From Paenibacillus qinlingensis (lineage in GTDB: Bacteria > Bacillota > Bacilli > Paenibacillales > NBRC-103111), in assembly GCF_013204845.1 (NCBI RefSeq), contig NZ_JABMKY010000025.1, positions 62,001-126,000 of the forward strand: a stretch of 64,000 nucleotides of DNA, in the 5' to 3' direction. Of the stretch, positions 43,197 through 52,378 are shown in pieces. The notes under the pieces are model-generated. The model had not been told where the DNA came from, ran no database searches, and saw only the letters and a list, made by a program, of their open reading frames with translations. Each line of letters opens with the position of its first letter. Position 1 is the stretch's first letter. The position numbers were made by a program, and so were the translations under genes.

Positions 43197-44190
43197 TCGA
43201 CTTCGTCAGTTCATCCACAATGACACGGGTAGCTTCACGTTAGAAGCATCCCTTGTATTTCCGGTGATATTAATTTGCACAGTGACAATGTTGTTTGTAG
43301 GCATGTTTGCCTATCAGCATGTTTATGTAGGGCAATTAGCTCGCTCAGCCGCAGAAAAGTTAGCTTTTACTTGGACAAACAGCCATAAAGATATAAGTAC
43401 TGGAAGTTATAATCCGCAGGAAACGGACGGTTTGTATTGGCGTCTGACGCAAGACAATGTAAGCGACTTATTTGGCTTATTACTAGGCAGATCAGGTGGG
43501 AGTGTCGCACTTCCCACGAATCAAGCCAATGGTTTGGTCGAGAAGAAACTAGCTAAAGCCGCGGTATTACTTCCAACTGGCGTTACTGGAACAGCATCCT
43601 ACACGAATTATTTATTAGATCATCGAGTTGAAGTGACTGTGGACAAATCTTTTATAATGCCTTCCATACTTAGTCGGTGGATGCATGCAACGAAAACGGA
43701 AAGTAAAGCAGTCGTACATGTTATTGATTCGATAGAACTGATTAGAACAACAGATCTGACTCGTACTTATCTGCCAACTTTAGTAGGTAGAATCTCTTCC
43801 GGGAAAGCGAAAGCAGCATTGGTAGATCCGGTCAAAAGCGATTTGTCAGGTCCAAGCGTCACTATTCAATCGGAACGTCAGGCATCATCCTACTTGAGAT
43901 CACTTGTAGGAGGGACAGAGGTTGTTCGGACGACGATATCTGGTAAAAGTAGAAAAATTGATGCTCTTGACGCAAGAGGCATTGGTCATCAAGCGTTTTA
44001 TAGTTTGACGGAAGTGCAGCTTCGCACCGAACAGCTCCCGAAGGATATTGAATTACTTGAGCATGATCCGACTGTGAAAGGCATCGTTTGGCATTTTTTT
44101 AAGAAGGATGCCAGCGGCAAAGGGATGCCCACGGCCTCTTTTCGCAAAGAACTCGAACGCAAAGGGATTGTAGTTGTTATTCATAATTAG
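43186..44190 (+). CDS. TadE-like pilus assembly protein
   Basis: 334 residues from GTG at 43186. The leader MRRSRLRQFIHNDTG precedes SFTLEASLVFPVILICTVTMLF, the TadE-type prepilin-like helix. The rest is extracytoplasmic and ends in an LRKELERKGIVVVI-like alpha/beta module. GTG 43147 (AAGGA upstream) is possible and would overlap the pilin tail by 50 bases. It was probably coupled to the flp gene before the insertion. Confidence 0.8.
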   Translation: MRRSRLRQFIHNDTGSFTLEASLVFPVILICTVTMLFVGMFAYQHVYVGQLARSAAEKLAFTWTNSHKDISTGSYNPQETDGLYWRLTQDNVSDLFGLLLGRSGGSVALPTNQANGLVEKKLAKAAVLLPTGVTGTASYTNYLLDHRVEVTVDKSFIMPSILSRWMHATKTESKAVVHVIDSIELIRTTDLTRTYLPTLVGRISSGKAKAALVDPVKSDLSGPSVTIQSERQASSYLRSLVGGTEVVRTTISGKSRKIDALDARGIGHQAFYSLTEVQLRTEQLPKDIELLEHDPTVKGIVWHFFKKDASGKGMPTASFRKELERKGIVVVIHN

Positions 44191-44204
44191 AAAGAGGGGG
44201 GCCA

Positions 44205-46463
44205 TTGAAACGATTCTTACGAACAGAAAACGGTACAGTTTCCGTCTATTTGATCCTCATTATTGTGCCGATTTTCCTATTTCAAGCTGTGCTCATCGAT
44301 TTTGCAAGAATAAAAGTAGCGGAGAAAGAAACGGAATCTGCCCTACATGCAGCAGCAAGATCAGTGATGTCCTCTTTTGATCCTGAACTGCATAAGAGAG
44401 GACTTTATGGTATGGGTCTATCTCAGGAGGCATCAGAAAAATTACTTAACGATGTTTTTGTCCAAAACCTATCTGGTGGCGTCTCCGAATCTGTCGTTCA
44501 CTTTATTAATACCAAAGCTGTCGATGAAACGCTGCGCGTTACCCCAGTTTATACGCTTGCTAGTCATGTCATATTTGAGGGGCAACTCTTAGAGGATATG
44601 AAAATAAAAGCACCGATTGAATATACGCTCGAAATTGTTGATAAATTTCAAAAGAGCGGTGTCCGCGAGCCTTTTCAGACGGGTTCTCAATTTGCTAAAG
44701 AAGCGGCAGAGATCGAGAAGTTGATTGAACAACGGGAGGGCTCGCTAGATGAAGCATGGCGGAGTTCGGAAACTCTCTATGACAAAACTATTGATTTTCA
44801 TAGCTATTATAGAAATAGAGTGGCTGAATTAGACAAATTAGCTGCTGAAATCGGCCTTCATACGGTAGACGAAGTTCGTGCTGAAATCAGCCAAGTTCAA
44901 GAGAATTTGCGTTCACTTTCGGCGTCCATAAGGAATATGGACCTTTCTTTATCATCACTCGTACAAGCAGGTCCTGAGGCAGCAGCAAGTATCAGATCAC
45001 TTGTCGAAGCCAAAAGTAGGCTTGAGGAGCAGGCCGGCATGCTTTCACAAAAGCTAAATGAGCTTGAGGCTTTAGTTCAGAAAATACTGACATACACAGC
45101 TCTAGTCATCGCTACGAAACTTCAGGTGGCTGCAGATGAAAGAGTTATTCAGCAACTACAGCAGGAGATTGAGCCAACGTTGCGACAGGCCAAGCAAAAA
45201 AATGATGAGATACGCTCTAAACTGACAGGAGTTACGGGTTCATCTACGCAAGGGAATTCTGCTGCTTATGCTGTTTTTCAACACGTGTCTTTAATTGGGG
45301 ATGATTATTTTTACCAGTATCAAACGTCGATCGCAGGTATCGCCGCGTTATTCTCGTCATTCCGATCCGCCATAGAGAGTGTCATTTTATATACATCAGC
45401 GAATACAAGCAAGGTCAATCAAGTAAATGACAGCTACCTAGCAGTCGCAACTGATTTTCATGCCAAACAAAGTCCGATAGAAAAATCCAGAATGGACACG
45501 AATGAAGCTACAATGACGAATAAGCAGACACAAAAGAATAAAATCCAAGCGATTATGGATCAGGCAAAGAAAGCGATAGGCGGTTGCAACATAACGGGGA
45601 CGCAATCCGGTGATTCTGTGGCGTATAGTAAAATCCAGGGTAATTTAGGCTACTATCAGAAATATCGACAAGCGAATGCGCAAGATACGATAATCGGGAA
45701 TGATGTTGCCTATGACATTGAAAAAGCAGAGCCTGCTAGCATGAGGGCAATGGATATGCTTGGCGTAATAAACAGCGCGGCGGAAGTTCTCCGAGATGAA
45801 CTATACGTGAATGAATATGCCTTAACGAAGTTTAACTTTCGAACCTATGGATTAGAGAAAGATCCAAGTGGGAACCCCAAATTATCGAATGAATTGGCAG
45901 ATCCAGGTACACACGCTTTAGTAAATCAAGAGGTTGAGTATCTGTTGTACGGCTTCTCCACATGTGCGGCTAATATGTCCTCGGCCTATGCAGAAATGTT
46001 TTCATTACGGTTAGCGATTCGTACCGTCGAAGCGCTATTAGATCCTAAAAAAGAACTGCTACAAATAGGCTCCCCTTTACTCGTTTTTCTGGCAGCAGCT
46101 GCCCAAGGTGCGGCAGAGGCACTTGTTGATATGAACGCTTTGGTGAAAGGGGAAGCTGTTGAATTATCCTCAAAACTCTCCACATCGGCACTCAAGTTGA
46201 CCTATAAAGACTATCTTCGTTTATTCCTAATGCTGCATAGCAACAATACCAAGTTGATGTCCCGCATGCAGGCTCTACACGAATTAGAAACAGGTATAGA
46301 TCTCAGTCAAATGAGCGCTTATATCCAAGCGAATGCTACGAGCGAAATAAGGTTATGGTTTATTCCTCAAATCATGAAACTGCTGGATGGGACTGGACTT
46401 TTAGGATGTAAAGTTGTTGGAACACACTGTCAAATGAATCGAGCTGCCGTCGTTTCGTACTGA
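44205..46463 (+). CDS. TadG-like pilus assembly protein
   Basis: 752 residues. After leader MKRFLRTENG comes a hydrophobic helix (TVSVYLILIIVPIFLFQAVLIDF), then a long extracytoplasmic region with coiled-coil stretches near residues 205-360 and Ala-rich helices to the end. TTG at 44205 follows GAGGGGGG. It shares the T/V-S-V-Y-L-I motif of Firmicute TadG-like proteins. It lies 14 bases after the TadE-like gene. Confidence 0.78.
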   Translation: MKRFLRTENGTVSVYLILIIVPIFLFQAVLIDFARIKVAEKETESALHAAARSVMSSFDPELHKRGLYGMGLSQEASEKLLNDVFVQNLSGGVSESVVHFINTKAVDETLRVTPVYTLASHVIFEGQLLEDMKIKAPIEYTLEIVDKFQKSGVREPFQTGSQFAKEAAEIEKLIEQREGSLDEAWRSSETLYDKTIDFHSYYRNRVAELDKLAAEIGLHTVDEVRAEISQVQENLRSLSASIRNMDLSLSSLVQAGPEAAASIRSLVEAKSRLEEQAGMLSQKLNELEALVQKILTYTALVIATKLQVAADERVIQQLQQEIEPTLRQAKQKNDEIRSKLTGVTGSSTQGNSAAYAVFQHVSLIGDDYFYQYQTSIAGIAALFSSFRSAIESVILYTSANTSKVNQVNDSYLAVATDFHAKQSPIEKSRMDTNEATMTNKQTQKNKIQAIMDQAKKAIGGCNITGTQSGDSVAYSKIQGNLGYYQKYRQANAQDTIIGNDVAYDIEKAEPASMRAMDMLGVINSAAEVLRDELYVNEYALTKFNFRTYGLEKDPSGNPKLSNELADPGTHALVNQEVEYLLYGFSTCAANMSSAYAEMFSLRLAIRTVEALLDPKKELLQIGSPLLVFLAAAAQGAAEALVDMNALVKGEAVELSSKLSTSALKLTYKDYLRLFLMLHSNNTKLMSRMQALHELETGIDLSQMSAYIQANATSEIRLWFIPQIMKLLDGTGLLGCKVVGTHCQMNRAAVVSY

Positions 46464-46479
46464 GGAAGGGGACCTGGAT

Positions 46480-47145
46480 TTGCTTCTCAAATTTCATAAA
46501 GAGCAAGAAGGCGGCATCGTCTTGGAGGCTTCACTCATTCTCCCTTTGTTTCTTGCTTTCGTAGTAGGTCTTGTCCTTTTCATTCGAATTGCTTTGGTTG
46601 AAATGGCGTTGCAGTCTGGCGTATCCGAGGCAACGAAGTCCATTGCGGGTCAATTGTATCCCGTCAGGATACTAGTTCAAGAAGCTCAATCAAAATATGA
46701 TCAAAGCCGTGCGGCAGAGATGTTTAATTCTGTCGTGGATGGGGTCCAATCGGCAAGGAATCATGTAACGAGTACAGAGGAAATCGCAAATGAATATGCG
46801 GCTTATATACCCGATTCGCTGTTAGAACTCGTACGCTGGGAAAAAGAGAAGCGGGAGCTTGGCGAAGGCATGGCACAAGATGAGTTGAATGAATTTTATC
46901 ATACGCAGGTTAAGCCGCGTATGCTTGCTGTCTTTACACCAATTGTTTTTGCATTTTGTGATGAAAAAATCGTTGATAAGAGGAACTTTAAAGTCATCTC
47001 CGTAACGTTGCCGAGTTTGAATCAAGATGGTGAGGCGTTTTTTGGAATGGAGGCTCAACTGATCTATAAATTGCCCATCCCTTTTATGAGCCAAACGATT
47101 GTTTTGAAAAAAAGGGCTTATGAGCGGGCCTGGGTAGGAGCTTAA
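46480..47145 (+). CDS. second TadE-like minor pilin
   Basis: 221 residues with leader MLLKFHKEQEGG and helix IVLEASLILPLFLAFVVGLVL (Glu at +5). Extracytoplasmic part without Cys pairs typical of TadE except CDEK. The start is TTG at 46480 after AGGAAGGGG. It sits between TadG-like and TadV genes. Confidence 0.8.
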   Translation: MLLKFHKEQEGGIVLEASLILPLFLAFVVGLVLFIRIALVEMALQSGVSEATKSIAGQLYPVRILVQEAQSKYDQSRAAEMFNSVVDGVQSARNHVTSTEEIANEYAAYIPDSLLELVRWEKEKRELGEGMAQDELNEFYHTQVKPRMLAVFTPIVFAFCDEKIVDKRNFKVISVTLPSLNQDGEAFFGMEAQLIYKLPIPFMSQTIVLKKRAYERAWVGA

Positions 47146-47163
47146 ATAGAAGGGAGGAGTAAT

Positions 47164-47682
47164 ATTATTTTTGTATGTCATGGTCTTTTTATTATTTTTA
47201 TAACGGTGGCCTTAGTCATTGATGTTCGTCATTCCAAGCTGCCGAACAAGTTGACCATGTGTGGAACGATATTTGGACTATTGTTCCACACATGGTCAGA
47301 TGGTTGGGATGGGTTGCTATTTTCCCTCATTGGCGCCAGTACAGGGTTCCTAATCGTACTTGTGTTGTATGTAATTGGGGCTTTGGGGGCAGGTGATGTC
47401 AAACTTTTTGGGGCTATCGGCGCAATAATGGGCGTTATGTTTGTTATACAAACCCTTGTTTATGCAATTTTATGGGCAGGCTTAATCGGACTTTTCCTTC
47501 TACTTATTCAAAGAAAAATGAGAGCTACGGGTCGTAAGCTTGTAGGTTGGCTGTTCACTATATTAGCGTTCAATAAATTTGAAACTATTTTTGAACTTAA
47601 ACAGCAAAAAAACATTAAATTCCCCTTTATGTACGCGGTTTTTCCAGCTGTAGCTGTAACGATTTACTATTCTTTGCTTTGA
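47164..47682 (+). CDS. tadV: TadV/CpaA-type prepilin peptidase, probable ATT start
   Basis: An A24 peptidase: the first catalytic Asp is in ALVIDVRHSKLPN and the second in GALGAGDVKLF (GxGD). It processes Flp and TadE pilins. The only conventional start is GTG at 47206, which would remove the first membrane helix. Upstream codons in the same frame spell that helix (VCHGLFIIFITVALV), and GGAGGAG lies 5 bases before ATT at 47164. So translation likely begins at ATT (172 residues), a rare start, or an ATG was mutated. The GTG form (158 residues) is possible but unlikely to be a proper peptidase. Confidence 0.75.
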   Translation: MIFVCHGLFIIFITVALVIDVRHSKLPNKLTMCGTIFGLLFHTWSDGWDGLLFSLIGASTGFLIVLVLYVIGALGAGDVKLFGAIGAIMGVMFVIQTLVYAILWAGLIGLFLLLIQRKMRATGRKLVGWLFTILAFNKFETIFELKQQKNIKFPFMYAVFPAVAVTIYYSLL

Positions 47683-47695
47683 ATGAGGTGATGGT

Positions 47696-49198
47696 ATGAC
47701 ACAAGAGGTATTCGGGCTTCGTTATGAATTTGTTTATCGACATGGACATCTCATGGAGTTGTTTAAAGAAGGAGGTCTAGCAGCATGTGAGCTGTCCACT
47801 TTACAGGTGCGCATGTTAGAAGCCAATCAAGTTCCGAGGTTGCTGCCGCTTGACATTCATGAAGTGGATTCGAACATTCGACTACTATACAGATTGTCTT
47901 CCAAACGAATGCTGTCACATGTCTTGAAAGTAGAGACTTTCTCGATCCGTTTACTTGCCAAGTTGATGTACGCAATTGTGTGTACGCTGGATGACAGCAA
48001 GAATTATATGTTGTGTGAAATGAATTACGTGTTAAAAGATAATTTTATTTTCATAGGACAAGATTGGTCGGATGTTTACCTGACATATGCGCCTATACAT
48101 ATAGTTCATGATGTCGATGAGAGCTATCCTGCGATAGATGCACTCTTCCATAAACTTATCTCACATCTTGGAGCAGAGGAGCAGGACCAACTACATACTT
48201 GGATTACCACTCACCTAGTTAGAAAAAGTTTTCAAGCCTATAAGGAAGCTTTGTTACAGTTAATGGACGAGCCGATCCAAACACATATAACTAAGACTGA
48301 TGCACAATCGGAACCAATTGTGTCTTCATTACCAGAAACAGGAACTGGATTACCCAAAGCACATTGGAAACGTGATGAAGCGAAACAAATACTGCCGAAA
48401 TTTGAAGCTCCCATTATGTCGCAACCTGATCCCATGCATAAGATTAAACAAGAAATCAATAAGTCATCAACATCTAATTTACGTATATTCCACCTCGCAT
48501 TCATTCCGCTACATCAACGAGGTCGATGGATGGCAATAGCTATTATCCTCATTCTAGTTGCTTTATTGTGGCAGCAATATGTGGTAACCCCCTCCACGAG
48601 TCTGCTGCAAATTATTGCAGGAACTACGCTGTTGTTGGGGGATGTAGGCTTCGTTCTACTTTTCTTAGGTCGCCCTGATTGGTTTAATCGAATGAATTCC
48701 AATCGTGAAATTTCCTCCAACGCGCACAATATCTATGATACCGATAAGGAAGTCAAGAGTGATGATGCTGCTCGTGCGTCGGATCCACTGGACATCCAGC
48801 GGTACTATCAAAATCTATCCTTACATACAACATTGCTCAATCCATCGCATTCAAATGCCACAGTGTTACTTGGGAAACTTCCCAAGCGAGATCACCTTGG
48901 CCCTCGATTGGAGAGGCAAGTTGAAGGAGTCAACCAAATCGTTCCTATTAAGGGTGAAGTGTTTACCATTGGTAGAGGGGATTCAAGCAGTAAGGTCGAT
49001 TATGTGGTGGAAGACGCAGGTGTTTCCAGGATTCATGCGGAAATTGTTCAAACTAGCAATGGTTTTCAGCTGCGAGATGCAGGCTCTACAAACGGAACGT
49101 TTTTGAATGAGTTTCCACTCGTCACCTATCAAGGATATACCTTAAAAGATGGGGACATTGTGCGAATTATTCGACAAGAACTGACTTTTCGGCTCTAA
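47696..49198 (+). CDS. DUF6382-FHA protein
   Basis: 500 residues. The first 180 match the DUF6382 N-terminal region (EFVYRHGHLMEL...). Two membrane helices lie near residues 278-298 and 303-322. The C-terminal 95 residues are an FHA domain (FTIGRG, VSRIHAEIV, DAGSTNGTFLN), which binds phosphothreonine. In this locus it is a natural reader for the kinase at 27022. ATG follows GAGGTG. It ends the Tad operon. Confidence 0.85.
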   Translation: MTQEVFGLRYEFVYRHGHLMELFKEGGLAACELSTLQVRMLEANQVPRLLPLDIHEVDSNIRLLYRLSSKRMLSHVLKVETFSIRLLAKLMYAIVCTLDDSKNYMLCEMNYVLKDNFIFIGQDWSDVYLTYAPIHIVHDVDESYPAIDALFHKLISHLGAEEQDQLHTWITTHLVRKSFQAYKEALLQLMDEPIQTHITKTDAQSEPIVSSLPETGTGLPKAHWKRDEAKQILPKFEAPIMSQPDPMHKIKQEINKSSTSNLRIFHLAFIPLHQRGRWMAIAIILILVALLWQQYVVTPSTSLLQIIAGTTLLLGDVGFVLLFLGRPDWFNRMNSNREISSNAHNIYDTDKEVKSDDAARASDPLDIQRYYQNLSLHTTLLNPSHSNATVLLGKLPKRDHLGPRLERQVEGVNQIVPIKGEVFTIGRGDSSSKVDYVVEDAGVSRIHAEIVQTSNGFQLRDAGSTNGTFLNEFPLVTYQGYTLKDGDIVRIIRQELTFRL

Positions 49199-49213
49199 TA
49201 CAAATAGTTCTAC

Positions 49214-49242
49214 TTCCTGTCTGCGATGAGCAGTGGTATAAT
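49214..49242 (+). promoter_or_regulatory. extended -10 promoter for the yfmM-like gene
   Basis: TTCCTG, a 17-base spacer and TATAAT preceded by TGG (49234-49242). Confidence 0.6.
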
Positions 49243-49302
49243 AAGAAGTCGCGAGTAAAATACGTGATTATCTCAGAACTAGACAGGGGTTTGGTTTTAC
49301 AA

Positions 49303-50859
49303 ATGAGTCTTTTAACAATTGAAGATTTAAGCCACAGCTTTGGTGATCGTACATTGTTCAAAAATGTTTCGTTCCGCTTGCTCGCTGGTGAACGCGTTGG
49401 CATCGTAGGAGCTAATGGCGTGGGGAAATCCACGTTGATGAATATATTAACAGGTAAGCTTTTGAAGGATACAGGCAAAGTAGAATGGACCCCGAGAGTC
49501 CATTATGGATATTTAGACCAACATTCCGTGTTGGCCGCGGGTCGAACAATTCGTGATATTTTGCGTGATGCTTTCCTGCCTTTGTATGAAGAAGAAAAAA
49601 GAATGATGGCCATTACCGACAAAATGGGAGATGCCACGCCTGAGGAGCTTGAAGTGCTTCTTGAGGAAATGGGTGAAATTCAAGAACGTTTGGAGATCGG
49701 TGATTTCTATCTGCTTGATGTGAAAATCGAAGAGATGGGTAATGGTCTTGGTTTAAATGCGATTGGATTAGATCGTGATGTTACGTCTCTTAGTGGTGGA
49801 CAGAGAACGAAAGTTCTCCTAGCTAAGCTTTTGCTTGAAAAACCAACCGTGCTCTTGCTCGATGAGCCTACCAACTATTTGGATGTGGAACACATTGAGT
49901 GGTTGAAAATGTACTTGAAGGATTACCCGTATGCGTTCATGCTGATTTCACATGACACGGAATTTATGAACGAAGTTGTCAATGTTGTGTATCATTTGGA
50001 ATTCTCCAAATTAACGCGATATACGGCGAATTATGAAAAATTCCTTGATATGGCTGAAATGAATAAGGCACAGCATATCGACGCTTATGAGAAGCAGCAG
50101 GAATATATCAAAAAGCAGGAAGATTTCATTGCGCGCAACAAAGCGCGGGCGTCAACTTCAACTCGTGCGAAGAGCCGTGAGAAGCAGTTGGATCGCATTG
50201 ACCGCATTGAGCGCCCCGAAACGGCAATGAAGCCTACATTCGTATTCAAAGAATCGCGTTCAAGTGGTAGAATTGTATTTGAAGCGGAGAATTTGGAGAT
50301 TGGCTATGATCGTGCCTTGCTTCCAAGAATGAATGTGACGATTGAACGCGGTGAGAAAATTGCGATCGTCGGCTGCAACGGGGTTGGTAAATCTACCTTG
50401 TTAAAGACGATTCTTGGCAAAATAGAACCGTTCAGCGGTAAGACGTATCGCGGTGATTATTTGAGTCCTGCGTATTTTGAACAAGAGGTCAAAGCACCAA
50501 GCATGACGCCAATTGATGATGTATGGAATTCCTTCTCTTCCATGACTCAGAACGAAGTTCGAGGAGCGCTTGCGCGAGTTGGGCTTAAGAATGAGCATAT
50601 CACGCGAGCGATGAGCATGTTAAGTGGTGGCGAACAAGCGAAAGTTCGTTTGTGCAAATTGCTTATGCAAGAAAGCAACTGGTTGTTATTCGATGAGCCG
50701 ACGAACCATTTGGACGTCGTAGCCAAAGAAGAGCTTCAGCGTGCTCTGAAAGAATACAAGGGTACTGTTCTCCTTGTTTGCCACGAGCCAGAATTCTATG
50801 AAGGCTGGGTAACGCGCGTGTGGGATGTTGAAGAATGGTCTGCCAAAGTAACCAATTAA
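49303..50859 (+). CDS. yfmM: ABC-F ATPase, YfmM-like
   Basis: 518 residues, the length of B. subtilis YfmM. Two ABC domains: Walker A GANGVGKST and GCNGVGKST, signatures LSGGQRTK and LSGGEQAK, Walker B LLLDEPTNYLD and LLFDEPTNHLD, and a linker rich in Lys/Arg/Glu between. No membrane segments. ABC-F proteins act on ribosomes, resolving stalls or giving antibiotic resistance. ATG at 49303 is preferred by homology; the ribosome site is weak. Confidence 0.88.
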   Translation: MSLLTIEDLSHSFGDRTLFKNVSFRLLAGERVGIVGANGVGKSTLMNILTGKLLKDTGKVEWTPRVHYGYLDQHSVLAAGRTIRDILRDAFLPLYEEEKRMMAITDKMGDATPEELEVLLEEMGEIQERLEIGDFYLLDVKIEEMGNGLGLNAIGLDRDVTSLSGGQRTKVLLAKLLLEKPTVLLLDEPTNYLDVEHIEWLKMYLKDYPYAFMLISHDTEFMNEVVNVVYHLEFSKLTRYTANYEKFLDMAEMNKAQHIDAYEKQQEYIKKQEDFIARNKARASTSTRAKSREKQLDRIDRIERPETAMKPTFVFKESRSSGRIVFEAENLEIGYDRALLPRMNVTIERGEKIAIVGCNGVGKSTLLKTILGKIEPFSGKTYRGDYLSPAYFEQEVKAPSMTPIDDVWNSFSSMTQNEVRGALARVGLKNEHITRAMSMLSGGEQAKVRLCKLLMQESNWLLFDEPTNHLDVVAKEELQRALKEYKGTVLLVCHEPEFYEGWVTRVWDVEEWSAKVTN

Positions 50860-50884
50860 TGTAATCAAATCGGAGGAGATAACA

Positions 50885-51175
50885 ATGTTAACGCATGTAG
50901 TGTTTTTTAAACTCAAAGATCGCAGTCCAGAAGCCATTGAAGTAACCAAAGCCGTTCTTACGAACATGGAGGGTAAAATTCCGGTTTTAAGACACATTGA
51001 GGTTGGAACAGACATTTTACACCTAGAGCGTTCTTACGATATCGCACTCATAACGAAATTTGATTCGCTAGATGATTTAAAGGTTTACGATACGCACCCT
51101 GTGCATGAACAAGTTAAAGCTCATATGAAAACAGTTCTTGATGGAACGTCCATCTGTGTTGATTTTGTAAGCTAA
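50885..51175 (+). CDS. Dabb (stress-responsive A/B barrel) protein
   Basis: 96 residues: LTHVVFFKLKDRS at the start and HPVHEQVKAHM near the end are typical of dimeric Dabb proteins. The ligand is unknown. ATG follows CGGAGGAG. It lies 25 bases after yfmM. Confidence 0.85.
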   Translation: MLTHVVFFKLKDRSPEAIEVTKAVLTNMEGKIPVLRHIEVGTDILHLERSYDIALITKFDSLDDLKVYDTHPVHEQVKAHMKTVLDGTSICVDFVS

Positions 51176-51198
51176 CTCATGTTTGAAAAACATAGGAG

Positions 51199-51278
51199 AA
51201 CAGTGTAGTATCCTTAGAAGAGGCTCGTTCTTGACGTTGTCAGGGACTAGCAAAAATTCTTAGGCTGCACTGTTTTTT
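51199..51278 (+). ncRNA. structured element before the M42 peptidase
   Basis: Nested pairings: AACAGTG with CACTGTT, CCTTAGAA with TTCTTAGG (one mismatch), GCT with AGC, and TGAC/GTCA at the tip, ending in a TTTTTT run. It could be a large terminator after the Dabb gene or a cis-regulatory leader. A promoter-like TTGAAA-17-TAGTAT at 51183-51211 overlaps its left arm. Confidence 0.45.
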
Positions 51279-51328
51279 GTGTGTTTAGCGCAGGTGCGAA
51301 ATTTCATAGACATGGGAGAGGAATCCAA

Positions 51329-52378
51329 GTGAAGTCCAATTTAAATAGAGCTTACATGACAGAAGTTCTAGAAATGCTGCTGCGGACTCCTAGTCCAACA
51401 GGGTATACCCATCACATTATGCAAAAAGTAGAGCTAGAAGTGAGTAAGCTTGGCTTCGATCTTTCTTATACGAATAAAGGTTGCGGCATCGTGACTATTC
51501 CAGGCACGAGTGCTGATCGTGTAATTGGCATTTCTGCACATGTGGATACACTTGGTGCTATGGTTCGCTCAATCAAAGAGAATGGCACATTGAAAATTAC
51601 GTCACTTGGCGGGTTTATGATGGGCGCAATCGAGAATGAGTACGTGCAAATTCATACCCGTGATGAGCGAGTTTATGATGGAACGGTTCTTACGTCAAGA
51701 CCATCCGTGCACGTATACGAAGATGCAAGAGAGTACAAGCGCGATGAGGCGAATATGGAAGTTCGGATTGATGAGCTTGTGAACGCCAAAAAAGATGTGC
51801 AAGCACTAGGCATCCGTGTCGGTGATTTTATCTCTTTCGATCCACGAGTACAGGTGAAGGAAAATGGGTATGTGAAATCTCGCCATTTGGATGATAAAGC
51901 AAGCGTTGCATCCTTGTTTGGTCTTCTAAAATGGATAAAAGAACAAGGCATCCAACCTTTCTACACAATTAAGTTATTCTTCTCCAACTATGAAGAGGTG
52001 GGTCATGGCTCATCTTTCATTCCAGAAGACATTACAGACTTTATTGCAGTTGATATGGGTGCGCTTGGCGATGATTTGAGTGGAAGCGAACGCGATGTTT
52101 CCATTTGTGCGAAAGATTCCTCTGGTCCTTACGATTATGCGATGACGTCGAAAATGATTGAGCATGCCGAGAAGCTGGAAATCGGCTATGCTGTTGATAT
52201 TTATCCGCGCTATGGATCGGATGCATCCGCAGCGCTTAGAGGTGGCCGCGACATTCGGGCGGCGCTAATCGGGCCAGGAGTTCATGCGTCACATAGCATG
52301 GAGCGTACGCATATGGATGCTGTAGTGAACACAGCAGCCCTTCTTGCGGCGTACATCCAGGAGCCGGTGCAAGGATGA
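51329..52378 (+). CDS. M42 family metallopeptidase
   Basis: 349-residue zinc aminopeptidase. Ligand motifs: SAHVDTLGAMV (His), SRHLDDKAS (Asp), YEEVGHGSS (two Glu), AVDMGALG (Asp) and HASHSMERTH (His). Trims peptides in the cytosol. GTG at 51329 follows GGAGAGG; the frame from 51281 lies within a hairpin. It overlaps the next ABC-F gene by ATGA. Confidence 0.9.
   Translation: MKSNLNRAYMTEVLEMLLRTPSPTGYTHHIMQKVELEVSKLGFDLSYTNKGCGIVTIPGTSADRVIGISAHVDTLGAMVRSIKENGTLKITSLGGFMMGAIENEYVQIHTRDERVYDGTVLTSRPSVHVYEDAREYKRDEANMEVRIDELVNAKKDVQALGIRVGDFISFDPRVQVKENGYVKSRHLDDKASVASLFGLLKWIKEQGIQPFYTIKLFFSNYEEVGHGSSFIPEDITDFIAVDMGALGDDLSGSERDVSICAKDSSGPYDYAMTSKMIEHAEKLEIGYAVDIYPRYGSDASAALRGGRDIRAALIGPGVHASHSMERTHMDAVVNTAALLAAYIQEPVQG

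Noticed and set aside
42952-43218. Leftward 88-codon frame at the right boundary
   Set aside because: No ribosome site, composition changes halfway, and it is antisense to the pilin tail.
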